Shown here one piece after another: positions 1 through 7,217 of a DNA stretch of 64,000 nt. Below the pieces are notes generated by a model. It had not been told where the DNA came from. It did no database searches and worked only from the letters and a program-made list of their open reading frames with translations. Source of the DNA: Microbacterium sp. SMR1 (lineage in GTDB: Bacteria; Actinomycetota; Actinomycetes; Actinomycetales; Microbacteriaceae); NCBI RefSeq assembly GCF_003289625.1, contig NZ_QMBN01000001.1, positions 248,001 to 312,000 on the forward strand, in the 5' to 3' direction. Position 1 is the stretch's first letter. Each line of letters opens with the position of its first letter. Both the position numbers and the translations under genes were made by a program.

Positions 1-564
1 ATCGGTATCGGCGGGGCACTCGTCGCCGCTGCGGGAGTGACCTTCCTCGGGACGGCCGGGGTGGGACTGCTCGCCGACCTCCTCGGTTTTTCCGACGACA
101 ACCCGCTCGTGCAGTTCGGCGGCTGGGCCGTGTCGCTGGTGGTGGTGTTCGCCCTCGATGCGGTCGCTGTGGCCGTGCTCTTTCGGGTCCTGTCCGGGGT
201 GAAGGTGCGAAAGCGCGCGCTCTGGAGCGGCGCACTCCTCGGTGCCGCAGGGCTGACGGTGCTGCAGCAGCTGTCCGGGCTGTTCGTCGGTGGCGCGACC
301 TCGAACCCGTTGCTGGCGTCATTCGCCTCACTCATCGCGTTGCTGCTGTGGCTCAACCTGTCATCGCAGGTCATCCTCATCGCGACGGCGTACATCATCA
401 CGGGCGTGCGCGAAGAGGAAGACCGCGTTCGGGCGCGGTTCGGCGCCGCGACATTCCTGCAGCGGCGCGTGCAGCGTGCCGAGGATGCCGTCTCCGCCGC
501 CGCCCGGGAGCTCGAGAAGGCCCGCGAGCTCGAGGCCGAGGAGCGCGCGAAAGCGAACGTCTGA
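1..564 (+). CDS. YihY/BrkB-family membrane protein, C-terminal part
   Basis: The open frame enters from the left edge, so the N-terminus is missing. The visible 187 residues hold three to four hydrophobic segments (about residues 5-25, 33-55, 65-90 and 95-120), including a conserved-looking LIALLLWLNLSSQVILIA stretch. That stretch is typical of the last helices of YihY/BrkB (formerly 'ribonuclease BN') proteins. A charged, Glu/Lys/Arg-rich cytoplasmic tail with coiled-coil character follows. The family is an integral inner-membrane protein of uncertain function. The identification rests on helix pattern and motif memory only. Confidence 0.72.
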   Translation: MGIGGALVAAAGVTFLGTAGVGLLADLLGFSDDNPLVQFGGWAVSLVVVFALDAVAVAVLFRVLSGVKVRKRALWSGALLGAAGLTVLQQLSGLFVGGATSNPLLASFASLIALLLWLNLSSQVILIATAYIITGVREEEDRVRARFGAATFLQRRVQRAEDAVSAAARELEKARELEAEERAKANV

Positions 565-565
565 C

Positions 566-1297
566 TCAATGTGCGTAGCGCTCGACGAACGCACGCAGGA
601 TCGAGCCCGTATGGGTGACCGGGCTGCGACGCACGGCGCTGAGGGTGAGGTCGAGCTCGTCGGGTGCGAAGTAGCCGTAGCCGGCGTAGGCGTGGATACG
701 GGTGGTGATGCCCTCGAGGTCGAGCTCGGGGTGGAACTGCGTCGCGTAGACGTTCTCGCCGACCCGGAACATCTGTACCGGGCATCCGGCTGATGAAGCC
801 AGCAGCGCGGCGCGCGGTGGGAGCTCTGAGATCGCTTCCTTGTGCCCGACGAAGGCCGAGAACGTCTGCGGCATCCCGGCCAGGAGCGGGTCGCGCCTGC
901 CGGCATCCGTCAGCCCGACGTCGACGACGCTGATGGGCTCGCCGAACCGGCGGTCGATCGTGGCGCCGAGGAACGCGCCCACCGTACCGATGCCGTAGCA
1001 GGCCCCGAGGAACGGGGCGTCTTGCGCGACGACTCGTCCGAGGAGCTCCGAGAACTCGGCCTCGACTCGGCGTTGCACGGCAGACTTCTGCTCCCACGGA
1101 TCGGATGCGTTGAACGGGCCGCCGCCCACGAAGATGCCCGACACGTCGTCGAGGTCGATGTCGGGCATCGGCCCGGCCTCGAGCCGCACGCGCCGGAGCG
1201 AAGCAGGCTCGAGGCCCGTATGGCGGAGGAAGAGCTCGTACTCCTCGTCTGCGGGTACGTCCTCAGCGCGGGTGGCGAGCAGCACGAACGGCTTCAC
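566..1297 (-). CDS. class I glutamine amidotransferase domain protein
   Basis: This 243-residue protein has the class I (triad) amidotransferase fold. The nucleophile elbow is GACYGIG with Cys100, and the His-Glu pair is QFHPE with His189 and Glu191. It resembles stand-alone GMP-synthase-like amidotransferases whose partner and product are unknown. I chose the GTG at 1297 because the frame upstream reads through the promoter and ribosome-binding site of the divergent gene at 1394 and has low-complexity basic residues. The SD at this GTG is weak. The gene ends 2 bases from the stop of the convergent YihY-like gene. Confidence 0.8.
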   Translation of the reverse strand: MKPFVLLATRAEDVPADEEYELFLRHTGLEPASLRRVRLEAGPMPDIDLDDVSGIFVGGGPFNASDPWEQKSAVQRRVEAEFSELLGRVVAQDAPFLGACYGIGTVGAFLGATIDRRFGEPISVVDVGLTDAGRRDPLLAGMPQTFSAFVGHKEAISELPPRAALLASSAGCPVQMFRVGENVYATQFHPELDLEGITTRIHAYAGYGYFAPDELDLTLSAVRRSPVTHTGSILRAFVERYAH

Positions 1298-1393
1298 GGC
1301 GAGGGGAGCTTTCGTAGTCGCCGAGCACGCATGGCGCAAGCGTATCGGCCGGTCCGAGCGGCGCGGGTATCGTCGGACCCAGGAGGTCAGAAC

Positions 1394-1639
1394 ATGGCTA
1401 TTGCACGACTGCACGGTGGTCCCCTCGATGGGCAGACCCTTCCGCTGGACGACGACGCGTCAGACCGGCTCATCCTTCCCTACAGCGAGACCCAGGTGGT
1501 CTACGAGCGCGCCGGCGAGCCGGAGCACACCGGCGAGGGTGACGGGCCGACGTCGTCCGAGTTCCACTTCGTCGAGGCGGAGGGCGACATCGACCCCTCG
1601 ACCGACGAGCGCGACGACCGCGTCACCAGTGACGACTGA
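1394..1639 (+). CDS. small conserved hypothetical protein with HGGPLDG motif
   Basis: An 81-residue acidic protein starts at an ATG with a perfect AGGAGG (1381-1386) 7 bases upstream. It begins MAIARLHGGPLDGQ; short proteins with an HGGPLDG opening are common in actinobacteria and their phages, without known function. The C-terminal third is rich in Asp/Glu and probably disordered. A TATCGT hexamer at 1368-1373 is a plausible -10. Its last 11 bases overlap the start of the CYTH gene, which suggests translational coupling. Confidence 0.72.
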   Translation: MAIARLHGGPLDGQTLPLDDDASDRLILPYSETQVVYERAGEPEHTGEGDGPTSSEFHFVEAEGDIDPSTDERDDRVTSDD

Positions 1640-2261
1640 GCCGCGCAGCTCGCTCGAGATCGAGCGCAAGTACGACGTCGAGGCCGGCACGGCGGTGCCT
1701 GACTGGTCGACTCTTCCCGGAGTCGCGGCCGTCGGTGAGCCCGAGCCCCGCGAGCTCGACGCGCGCTACCTCGACACCGCCGATGGGCGACTCGCCGAGG
1801 CGTTGACCGCCCTGCGGCGACGTACGGGCGGTCCCGACGCGGGCTGGCACGTCAAGCGTTCGACTCCGGAAGGCAAGCTCGAGACGCACTGGCCCCTCGA
1901 CGACGCCGAAGAGTCGGCCCCGGTCGAGGTGCCCGAGGCGATCATCGCGGAGCTCGCCGAGGTGGCGCAGCCGCCATTCGAGGTCATCGCCCGCATCCGG
2001 AACTCGCGCACCGCCTTTGCTCTGCTCGATGCCGAGGGCGGCATGGTCGCGGAGTTCGTCGACGACCGGGTCACGGCGACCGACGAGCGCTCGGGGCGCA
2101 CGAGTTCGTGGCGGGAGTGGGAGCTCGAGCTCGGCCCTGCGGCGCCCGCCACCGCGACCGGTGTCGCCGAGCTCTTCGCCGCTGCTGACGAGCTGGTCGC
2201 ATCCGCCGGGGGAGCGCCGGCGGCATCCGAATCCAAGCTCGGACGCGCCCTCGGGCGCTGA
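1629..2261 (+). CDS. CYTH domain protein (triphosphate tunnel metalloenzyme)
   Basis: This 210-residue protein carries the signature ExExK near the N-terminus (EIERK, residues 10-14) plus later acidic and basic strands expected of the eight-stranded CYTH tunnel. Family members bind a triphosphate and divalent metals; activities include inorganic triphosphatase, thiamine triphosphatase and class IV adenylate cyclase, and the substrate here cannot be told. The GTG at 1629 lies inside the end of the upstream gene and places the ExExK at the usual distance from the N-terminus. The gene is followed by a strong hairpin terminator. Confidence 0.85.
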   Translation: MTTEPRSSLEIERKYDVEAGTAVPDWSTLPGVAAVGEPEPRELDARYLDTADGRLAEALTALRRRTGGPDAGWHVKRSTPEGKLETHWPLDDAEESAPVEVPEAIIAELAEVAQPPFEVIARIRNSRTAFALLDAEGGMVAEFVDDRVTATDERSGRTSSWREWELELGPAAPATATGVAELFAAADELVASAGGAPAASESKLGRALGR

Positions 2262-2284
2262 GTATCGCAGCTCGCTCAGACGAA

Positions 2285-2329
2285 AAGACGAACGCACCGC
2301 CGGCCGTAGCCGCGCGGTGCGTTCGTCTT
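2285..2329. terminator. bidirectional hairpin terminator
   Basis: There is a perfect 16-bp inverted repeat, 2285-2300 against 2314-2329, with a 13-base loop. It lies between the convergent CYTH gene and lpd. The arms begin and end AAGACG/CGTCTT, so each strand finishes in a short T-containing stretch. Confidence 0.85.
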
Positions 2330-2342
2330 GGTGACGCGAGCG

Positions 2343-3743
2343 TCAGAGGTTGATCATGTGCCCCGCGAGACCGTGGAAGGCCTCCTGCAGGCCCTCCGAC
2401 AGCGTCGGGTGCGTGTGGACGTTGCGCGCGGCCTCGAGCGCGGTCAGGTCCCACTTCTGAGCGAGGGTCAGCTCGGGCAGCAGCTCCGACACGTCGGGGC
2501 CGATCAGGTGTCCGCCCAGGAGCTCGAGGTGCTCTGCGTCGGCGATCAGCTTGACGAAGCCGACGGGCTCGCCCAGACCGTTCGCCTTGCCGTTCGCCGA
2601 GAAGGGGAACTTGGCGACCTTAACGTCGTAACCGGCGTCGCGCGCCTGCTGCTCGGTGAGCCCGAACGACGCGACCTGCGGCGAGCAGAACGTCGCACGC
2701 GGCATGTTGCGGTAGTCGCCGAGGGTCTGCGTCTCGGCGCCGCCGATGGTCTCCGCCGCGACGACACCCTGCGCCTCGGCGACGTGCGCGAGCTGCAGCT
2801 TGGCGGTGACGTCACCGATCGCGTAGATGCCCTCGACGTTCGTCCGCATGTGGTCGTCGATGTCGATCGCGCCGCGCTCGGTGAGCTTCACGCCGGTGTT
2901 CTCGAGACCGAAGCCCTCGACACGGGGAGCGAAGCCGATCGACATGAGGACCTTGTCGGCCTCGATCTGTCCCTTCGCGCCGTCGGCATTGGCCGAGTAC
3001 GAGACGGTGACCTTGTCGCCGGCGTCGACGATCTGCTCGACCTTGGTCGAGGTGAGGATGTCGATGCCGTACTTCTTGTACTGCTTCTGGATCTCCTTCG
3101 AGACCTCGACGTCCTCGTTGGGGAGGGCGCGGTCGAGGAACTCGATGATCGTGACCTTCACGCCGTAGTTCGACATCACGAAGGCGAACTCCATGCCGAT
3201 CGCGCCGGCGCCGACGATGACGATCGAGTTCGGCAGGTCGCGAGTGAGGATCTGCTCCTCGTAGGTCACGACGTTGTCGCTGAGCTGAACGCCGGGGAGC
3301 AGGCGCACCGTCGAGCCGGTGGCGATGATGACGTTGTCGAACGTGACGGTCTCCTGCGAGCCATCGGTCTTGGTCACCTGGATCGACTTGGCGTCGAGGA
3401 ACGAACCGCGACCCTCGTACTCGGTGACCTTGTTCTTCTTCATCAGGAAGTGGATGCCCTTGACGTGCGTCTCGGCCACCTTGCGGCTGCGGTCGAACGC
3501 GGTGCCGAAGTCGAAGTTCACATCTCCGCTGATGCCGAAGAGATCGGCCTTGTGCTTGAAGGTGTGGGCGAGGTCGGCGTTCTTCAGCAGCGCCTTGGAA
3601 GGGATGCAGCCGACGTTGAGGCAGACGCCTCCCCAGTACTTCTCTTCGATGATCGCGACGGACTGTCCGAGCTGCGCAGCGCGGACAGCTGCGACATACC
3701 CGCCGGGGCCCGCGCCGAGGATGACGACGTTGTAGTGAGGCAT
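2343..3743 (-). CDS. lpdA: dihydrolipoyl dehydrogenase (E3)
   Basis: This 466-residue flavoprotein disulfide reductase reoxidises the dihydrolipoyl groups of 2-oxoacid dehydrogenase complexes and the glycine cleavage system. Visible features are an N-terminal FAD-binding GAGPGG (residues 10-15), the redox disulfide CLNVGC (Cys41/Cys46), a second dinucleotide motif GAGAIGMEF for NAD, and the C-terminal HTHPTLSE (His445/Glu450) that serves the partner active site of the dimer. Length is normal for the family. A TAGGCT hexamer (minus strand, 3750-3755) ends 6 bases before the ATG, so the mRNA is probably leaderless. No E1 or E2 genes lie nearby. Confidence 0.97.
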   Translation of the reverse strand: MPHYNVVILGAGPGGYVAAVRAAQLGQSVAIIEEKYWGGVCLNVGCIPSKALLKNADLAHTFKHKADLFGISGDVNFDFGTAFDRSRKVAETHVKGIHFLMKKNKVTEYEGRGSFLDAKSIQVTKTDGSQETVTFDNVIIATGSTVRLLPGVQLSDNVVTYEEQILTRDLPNSIVIVGAGAIGMEFAFVMSNYGVKVTIIEFLDRALPNEDVEVSKEIQKQYKKYGIDILTSTKVEQIVDAGDKVTVSYSANADGAKGQIEADKVLMSIGFAPRVEGFGLENTGVKLTERGAIDIDDHMRTNVEGIYAIGDVTAKLQLAHVAEAQGVVAAETIGGAETQTLGDYRNMPRATFCSPQVASFGLTEQQARDAGYDVKVAKFPFSANGKANGLGEPVGFVKLIADAEHLELLGGHLIGPDVSELLPELTLAQKWDLTALEAARNVHTHPTLSEGLQEAFHGLAGHMINL

Positions 3744-3749
3744 GCTCCC

Positions 3750-3755
3750 AGCCTA
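3750..3755 (-). promoter_or_regulatory. lpdA -10 element, leaderless
   Basis: TAGGCT on the minus strand is followed by 6 bases and then the ATG at 3743. Transcription would begin at, or within a base or two of, the start codon. Confidence 0.65.
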
Positions 3756-4307
3756 GTCCTCGGTGCGCCGCCGAGACGCCGCGACGAGGGCGATAACGAG
3801 CGCGATCACGCCGGCGACGACGACGATCGACACAACGATCCAGAACACGGCGGGAAGGCCTTCCTCCGCGGTGGTCTCGGCTTCTCCGCCGACGGGGGAT
3901 GTCGGCGCGGCCGCGGGGTCGCCGGCGGTGAACGAGAACTCGCCCGAGACCGGGTGGCCGTCGCTCGAGACCACACGCCACCGCACGGTGATCGGGCCCT
4001 GGCTGTCGCCGCTGAGCGCCTGGGTCGCGGTGGTCCCATCGAGCGCCGGCGCGCCCTCCGCGAGCTCGGTTCCGGCTGCGTCGGTCACCGAGATCGCGTT
4101 GACCCCGTCCTCGTCGATCAGGACGCCACTGAAAGTGAGGGTCAGCTCGTCGGGCAGCGCGGTCACCGTCGAATCGGCGGCCGGATCCGAAGCGAGCAGC
4201 TCGTCGTGTGCGAGGGCCGGGGACGCTGGTGCGGCGACGGCGAGACCGAGTGCGAGGCCGAGGGCGGCGAGGAGGCGCGTGCGGAGAGCGGGGGTGCGTT
4301 GAGACAT
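3753..4307 (-). CDS. CopC-like copper-binding exported protein with C-terminal anchor
   Basis: This 184-residue protein has a Tat/Sec-like signal peptide ending ALA about residue 33. The mature form would start HDELLASDPA, where the N-terminal His is the usual Cu(II) ligand of CopC. A second conserved segment, WRVVSSDGHPVSGEFSF, lies near residue 120. A transmembrane helix (about 152-175) and an RRR stop-transfer follow. The protein should sit on the outer face of the membrane and bind copper; no CopD/YcnJ partner is adjacent. A TAGGCT hexamer ends 7 bases before the ATG. Confidence 0.9.
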   Translation of the reverse strand: MSQRTPALRTRLLAALGLALGLAVAAPASPALAHDELLASDPAADSTVTALPDELTLTFSGVLIDEDGVNAISVTDAAGTELAEGAPALDGTTATQALSGDSQGPITVRWRVVSSDGHPVSGEFSFTAGDPAAAPTSPVGGEAETTAEEGLPAVFWIVVSIVVVAGVIALVIALVAASRRRTED

Positions 4308-4314
4308 CGCCCCG

Positions 4315-4320
4315 AGCCTA
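4315..4320 (-). promoter_or_regulatory. copC-like gene -10 element, leaderless
   Basis: TAGGCT on the minus strand is followed by 7 bases and then the ATG at 4307. It diverges from the FHA-gene promoter about 70 bases away. Confidence 0.6.
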
Positions 4321-4387
4321 ATCCGCGAGGCATATGAAGGTCGTGAGAGCCCTCGGGAATCGCGTTCGCGACTCGTCGTCGATCCGT

Positions 4388-4393
4388 TAGGCT
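4388..4393 (+). promoter_or_regulatory. garA-like gene -10 element
   Basis: TAGGCT lies 21 bases upstream of the GTG at 4415. A purine-rich Shine-Dalgarno (AAGAGGAGGA, 4401-4410) stands between, so this transcript has a normal short leader. Confidence 0.55.
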
Positions 4394-4414
4394 GGCCCGG
4401 AAGAGGAGGACACT

Positions 4415-4909
4415 GTGGACGAAAAGGATCGAGACGTCGACGACATCCGACGCGGCCCCGACCGCGCGCCGCACAGCGGGTCCTCGGACACGACGCAGAC
4501 GTTCGGGCACGACCTGGACCTGTCGTTCGTGCCGTTCGGGGCTGACCTCACCGCTGTCGAGCGCGATGCCATCCAGGCTCTGCCGGAGCGGGCTGCCCTG
4601 CTTCTGGTGCGTTCGGGCCCGACGGCGGGAGCTCGGTATCTGCTCGACACCGACGTGACGACCGTCGGTCGCCACCCCGAGGCCGACATCTTCTTCGACG
4701 ACGTCACGGTCTCGCGCCGGCACGCGGAGATCACTCGCACCGGGTCGGCATTCGAGATCGTCGACCAGCGCTCCCTGAACGGCACGTACGTGAACGGTGA
4801 GCGCGTCGACCGAGCTGTGCTCTCGGACGGCGCCGAACTGCGCGTCGGCAAATTCCGCCTGAACTTCTTCGTCTCACCGCTCGATCGCGGACCGGCGACC
4901 GGCGCGTGA
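4415..4909 (+). CDS. garA: FHA-domain regulator, GarA/OdhI-like
   Basis: A 164-residue protein with one forkhead-associated domain (about residues 80-152) carries the phosphothreonine-binding residues TTVGRHPEAD, SRRHAEI and SLNGTYVN. The N-terminal tail has a DTTQTF motif (Thr26/Thr27) in the place where GarA and OdhI carry their kinase-phosphorylated ETT motif. In mycobacteria and corynebacteria this switch controls 2-oxoglutarate dehydrogenase and glutamate metabolism. The following two MerR genes match the garA-Rv1828-Rv1830 arrangement of M. tuberculosis, which supports orthology. The GTG start has a good SD. Confidence 0.85.
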   Translation: MDEKDRDVDDIRRGPDRAPHSGSSDTTQTFGHDLDLSFVPFGADLTAVERDAIQALPERAALLLVRSGPTAGARYLLDTDVTTVGRHPEADIFFDDVTVSRRHAEITRTGSAFEIVDQRSLNGTYVNGERVDRAVLSDGAELRVGKFRLNFFVSPLDRGPATGA

Positions 4910-5586
4910 GCGCGGCCCCCGCCGCCCGCAGTCGGTCCACGACGGCGGGTCATCTGAGCATCGGTCAGGTGCTCGCCCGGCTCAGCCCGGAGTTTCCGGC
5001 TCTGAGCTCGAGCAAGCTGCGTTACCTCGAGGACCAGGGGATCGTCACACCGACGCGCACCGGGTCGGGATACCGGAAGTTCTCGCCCGCGGACGTGGAG
5101 CGCCTGCGCACGGCGTTGACGCTCCAGCGCGACCACTACATGCCCCTGGCACGCATCCGTGAGTACCTCGACACACCGGGCGCCGAGGGGCTTCCGCCTG
5201 CGCTGCCGGCGTCGATCGTCCAGCATCGGCGCTATCGGCGCGACGAGCTGATCGATCAGGCCGAGGCCACCGCGGCGCTGCTCGGCGACGCGGTGTCAGC
5301 GGGCCTGCTGCCCGCCGCCGACACCTACGACGAACGCGCGCTGGTGCTGCTGCGTACCCTCGTCGCCCTCGATCGTCACGGCATCGGTCCTCGCCATCTC
5401 CGCACGGTGCGCCAGGCGGCCGAGCGTGACGTCGCGCTCGTCGAGACGGCGCTCGCGCCGTTGCTCCGCCGAACCGACTCCTCGTCTCGTGGACGCGCCC
5501 ACGAGCTCGCTCCCGAACTGGTGCGCCGGCTCGACGACGTCCGTTCGGCGTTCGTCCAGGCGGCTATCGACCGACTCGTCAGGTGA
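4906..5586 (+). CDS. ftsR: MerR-family regulator, FtsR-like (Rv1828 family)
   Basis: This 226-residue protein has an N-terminal MerR winged helix-turn-helix (about residues 16-90) with LSIGQVLARL and SKLRYLEDQGIV, and a long helical C-terminal half without metal-binding cysteines. Position next to the GarA-like gene and the second MerR gene identifies it as the Rv1828/FtsR type. In Corynebacterium glutamicum FtsR activates ftsZ. The GTG start overlaps the upstream stop in a GTGA, indicating translational coupling with the FHA gene. The symbol is by synteny and family resemblance. Confidence 0.8.
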   Translation: MSAAPAARSRSTTAGHLSIGQVLARLSPEFPALSSSKLRYLEDQGIVTPTRTGSGYRKFSPADVERLRTALTLQRDHYMPLARIREYLDTPGAEGLPPALPASIVQHRRYRRDELIDQAEATAALLGDAVSAGLLPAADTYDERALVLLRTLVALDRHGIGPRHLRTVRQAAERDVALVETALAPLLRRTDSSSRGRAHELAPELVRRLDDVRSAFVQAAIDRLVR

Positions 5587-5686
5587 GCCGCGCGCGACAC
5601 GCCGCGGGCTCGGAACGGATGTCGTTGCCGCGGCGGCATCCCTCATCTAGCGTGGAAGAAGCCCGACCGTCCGGCAGGAGGACCAG

Positions 5687-6232
5687 ATGACCGCGCATGA
5701 TTCGCTCGGCGAGATGCGGTTCACGACCGACCTTCTCTTCACCGACGGTCTCCCCGAGATGGATGACGAAGCCGGGTACCGGGGAGCGCAGGCCGCTCGC
5801 GCCGCCGGGATCACCTACCGTCAGCTCGACTACTGGGCTCGCACCGAACTCGTCGTCCCGACCGTTCGCGGCGCCAGTGGCTCCGGGTCGCAGCGGCTCT
5901 ACGGCTTCCGCGACATCCTCGTCCTCAAGCTCGTGAAGCGACTGCTCGACACCGGCATCTCGCTGCAGCAGATCCGCGTCGCCGTGGATCAGCTCCGCGC
6001 CGCCGGCATTCGTGATCTCGCCGGGACGACCCTGATGAGCGACGGCGCTTCGGTGTACCTCTGCACGTCGAACGACGAGGTCATCGACCTCGTCAGCCGC
6101 GGTCAGGGCGTGTTCGGCATCGCGGTCGGGAAGGTCCTCCGCGAGGTCGAGTCGACGCTCGTGGAGTTCGACCCCCAGGCGCCGGACCCCGTCGACGAGC
6201 TCGCCGCGCGACGCTCGGCGCGCAGCGCCTGA
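5687..6232 (+). CDS. MerR-family regulator, Rv1830-like
   Basis: This 181-residue protein has a MerR DNA-binding domain (about residues 30-105) with YRQLDYWARTELVVPT and RLYGFRDILVLKLVKRLLDTG, followed by a compact effector-like domain (SDGASVYLCTSNDEVIDLVSRGQGV). The family partner in M. tuberculosis is Rv1830, encoded close to garA; its target is unclear to me. The ATG has a strong AGGAGGA SD, and a TAGCGT (5648-5653) gives it its own likely promoter in the 100-base gap after the first MerR gene. The bifunctional-nuclease gene that separates them in mycobacteria is absent. Confidence 0.82.
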   Translation: MTAHDSLGEMRFTTDLLFTDGLPEMDDEAGYRGAQAARAAGITYRQLDYWARTELVVPTVRGASGSGSQRLYGFRDILVLKLVKRLLDTGISLQQIRVAVDQLRAAGIRDLAGTTLMSDGASVYLCTSNDEVIDLVSRGQGVFGIAVGKVLREVESTLVEFDPQAPDPVDELAARRSARSA

Positions 6233-6250
6233 GTCGCTCCCGATACACAG

Positions 6251-6282
6251 AACCCCGGCGCACCTGCGGTGCGGCCGGGGTT
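6251..6282. terminator. bidirectional hairpin terminator
   Basis: Arms AACCCCGGC (6251-6259) and GCCGGGGTT (6274-6282) enclose an inner GCACC/GGTGC stem. TTTCGTT follows on the plus strand. It lies between the convergent MerR gene and parA-like gene. Confidence 0.85.
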
Positions 6283-6305
6283 TCGTTCGTGTGAGGACGA
6301 GCTGA

Positions 6306-7127
6306 TCAGCTCGGGGTGGCCGTGGGAGTCTCGCCCGCGACCGGGATGCGGCCGGTGCGCAGCACGCGGTCGAGCAGCGCGTCGAAGTCGGACGCGAGCT
6401 CCTGCGCGGAGTCTCCGGGCCAGATGTGGAGCGGCTTCGCGGCGCCCTGCGCCTGCTGGAGCGACGTGCGCTCGGGAAGCTGGGGCGAGAGCACCAGCGG
6501 ACCGAACATGTCGCGGAGTTCCTTGATGCGGAACTGGTGTTCGATCGACTGCGGACGCACGCGGTTGACCACGATCCCGAGGGGCTGCAAGCGAGGCGAA
6601 AGGCCGCGTCGGATCTCCTCGATGGCGCGGAGGGCGCGATCGGCGGCAGCGACGGAGAACAGGCCGGGCTCGGTCACGACGATCACGCGGTCGCTCGCCG
6701 CCCACGCCGTGCGGGTCAGGGCATTGAGTGAGGGAGCGCAGTCGATGAGCACGAGGTCGTAGTCGGCTTCGATGGTCGCGAGAGCCTCTTCGAGCTTCCA
6801 GACGTCGCGCACGCTCGGGTGCGGTCCGTCGAAGTTGATGGCGGACGGGCTGCCGATCAGAACGTCGATGGTGCCGGGATGCACCTTCGCCCAGCCGCTC
6901 GAGGTGATGGCCTGACGGACCACCTTCTCCTTCGGATTGGCGAGGACATCGGCGACGTTGAGACGGCCAGCGACCTGGATGTCCATCCCCGTCGACACGT
7001 CGGACTGTGGATCGAGGTCGACAACCAACGTCCGGACACCGCGGGCGAACGCGGCGGATGCGAGCCCCAGGGTGACCGTCGTCTTGCCGACCCCGCCCTT
7101 GAGCGAGCTGACGGAAAGTACGTGCAC
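6306..7127 (-). CDS. ParA-family ATPase (orphan)
   Basis: This 273-residue protein has the deviant Walker A KGGVGKT (residues 10-16), the A' motif DLDPQSDVS and the Walker B-like LVLIDCAPS. These are the marks of ParA/Soj ATPases that position DNA or protein cargo on the nucleoid. No ParB or centromere-like repeats are nearby, so the chromosomal parAB pair is probably elsewhere and this copy may place another cargo. The GTG start is preceded by TAACGT (7136-7141) 8 bases upstream, which suggests a near-leaderless transcript. It is divergent from pyc. Confidence 0.88.
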   Translation of the reverse strand: MHVLSVSSLKGGVGKTTVTLGLASAAFARGVRTLVVDLDPQSDVSTGMDIQVAGRLNVADVLANPKEKVVRQAITSSGWAKVHPGTIDVLIGSPSAINFDGPHPSVRDVWKLEEALATIEADYDLVLIDCAPSLNALTRTAWAASDRVIVVTEPGLFSVAAADRALRAIEEIRRGLSPRLQPLGIVVNRVRPQSIEHQFRIKELRDMFGPLVLSPQLPERTSLQQAQGAAKPLHIWPGDSAQELASDFDALLDRVLRTGRIPVAGETPTATPS

Positions 7128-7149
7128 GAGGCTCTACGTTACCTTCCCC

Positions 7150-7155
7150 TAGGCT
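7150..7155 (+). promoter_or_regulatory. pyc -10 element
   Basis: TAGGCT lies 62 bases before the pyc ATG, giving a leader of about 55 bases. It lies about 10 bases from the outward-facing -10 candidate of the parA-like gene, so the two promoters overlap. Confidence 0.5.
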
Positions 7156-7217
7156 GTGAGGGTATTCGAGCCCCCGCGCGGCGCCGTTGCCGCGCGACTC
7201 ACTCCAGCGAGGTGAGC

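Noticed and set aside
1298..1414. N-terminal extension of the amidotransferase to 1414
   Set aside because: It would overlap the SD and start of the plus-strand gene at 1394 and adds a basic, non-conserved segment.
2328..4337. 669-codon plus-strand ORF opposite lpdA and copC
   Set aside because: It is an antisense shadow: the minus strand encodes an unmistakable full-length LpdA with all motifs. The plus-strand product is Arg/Asp/Val-rich with no motif.
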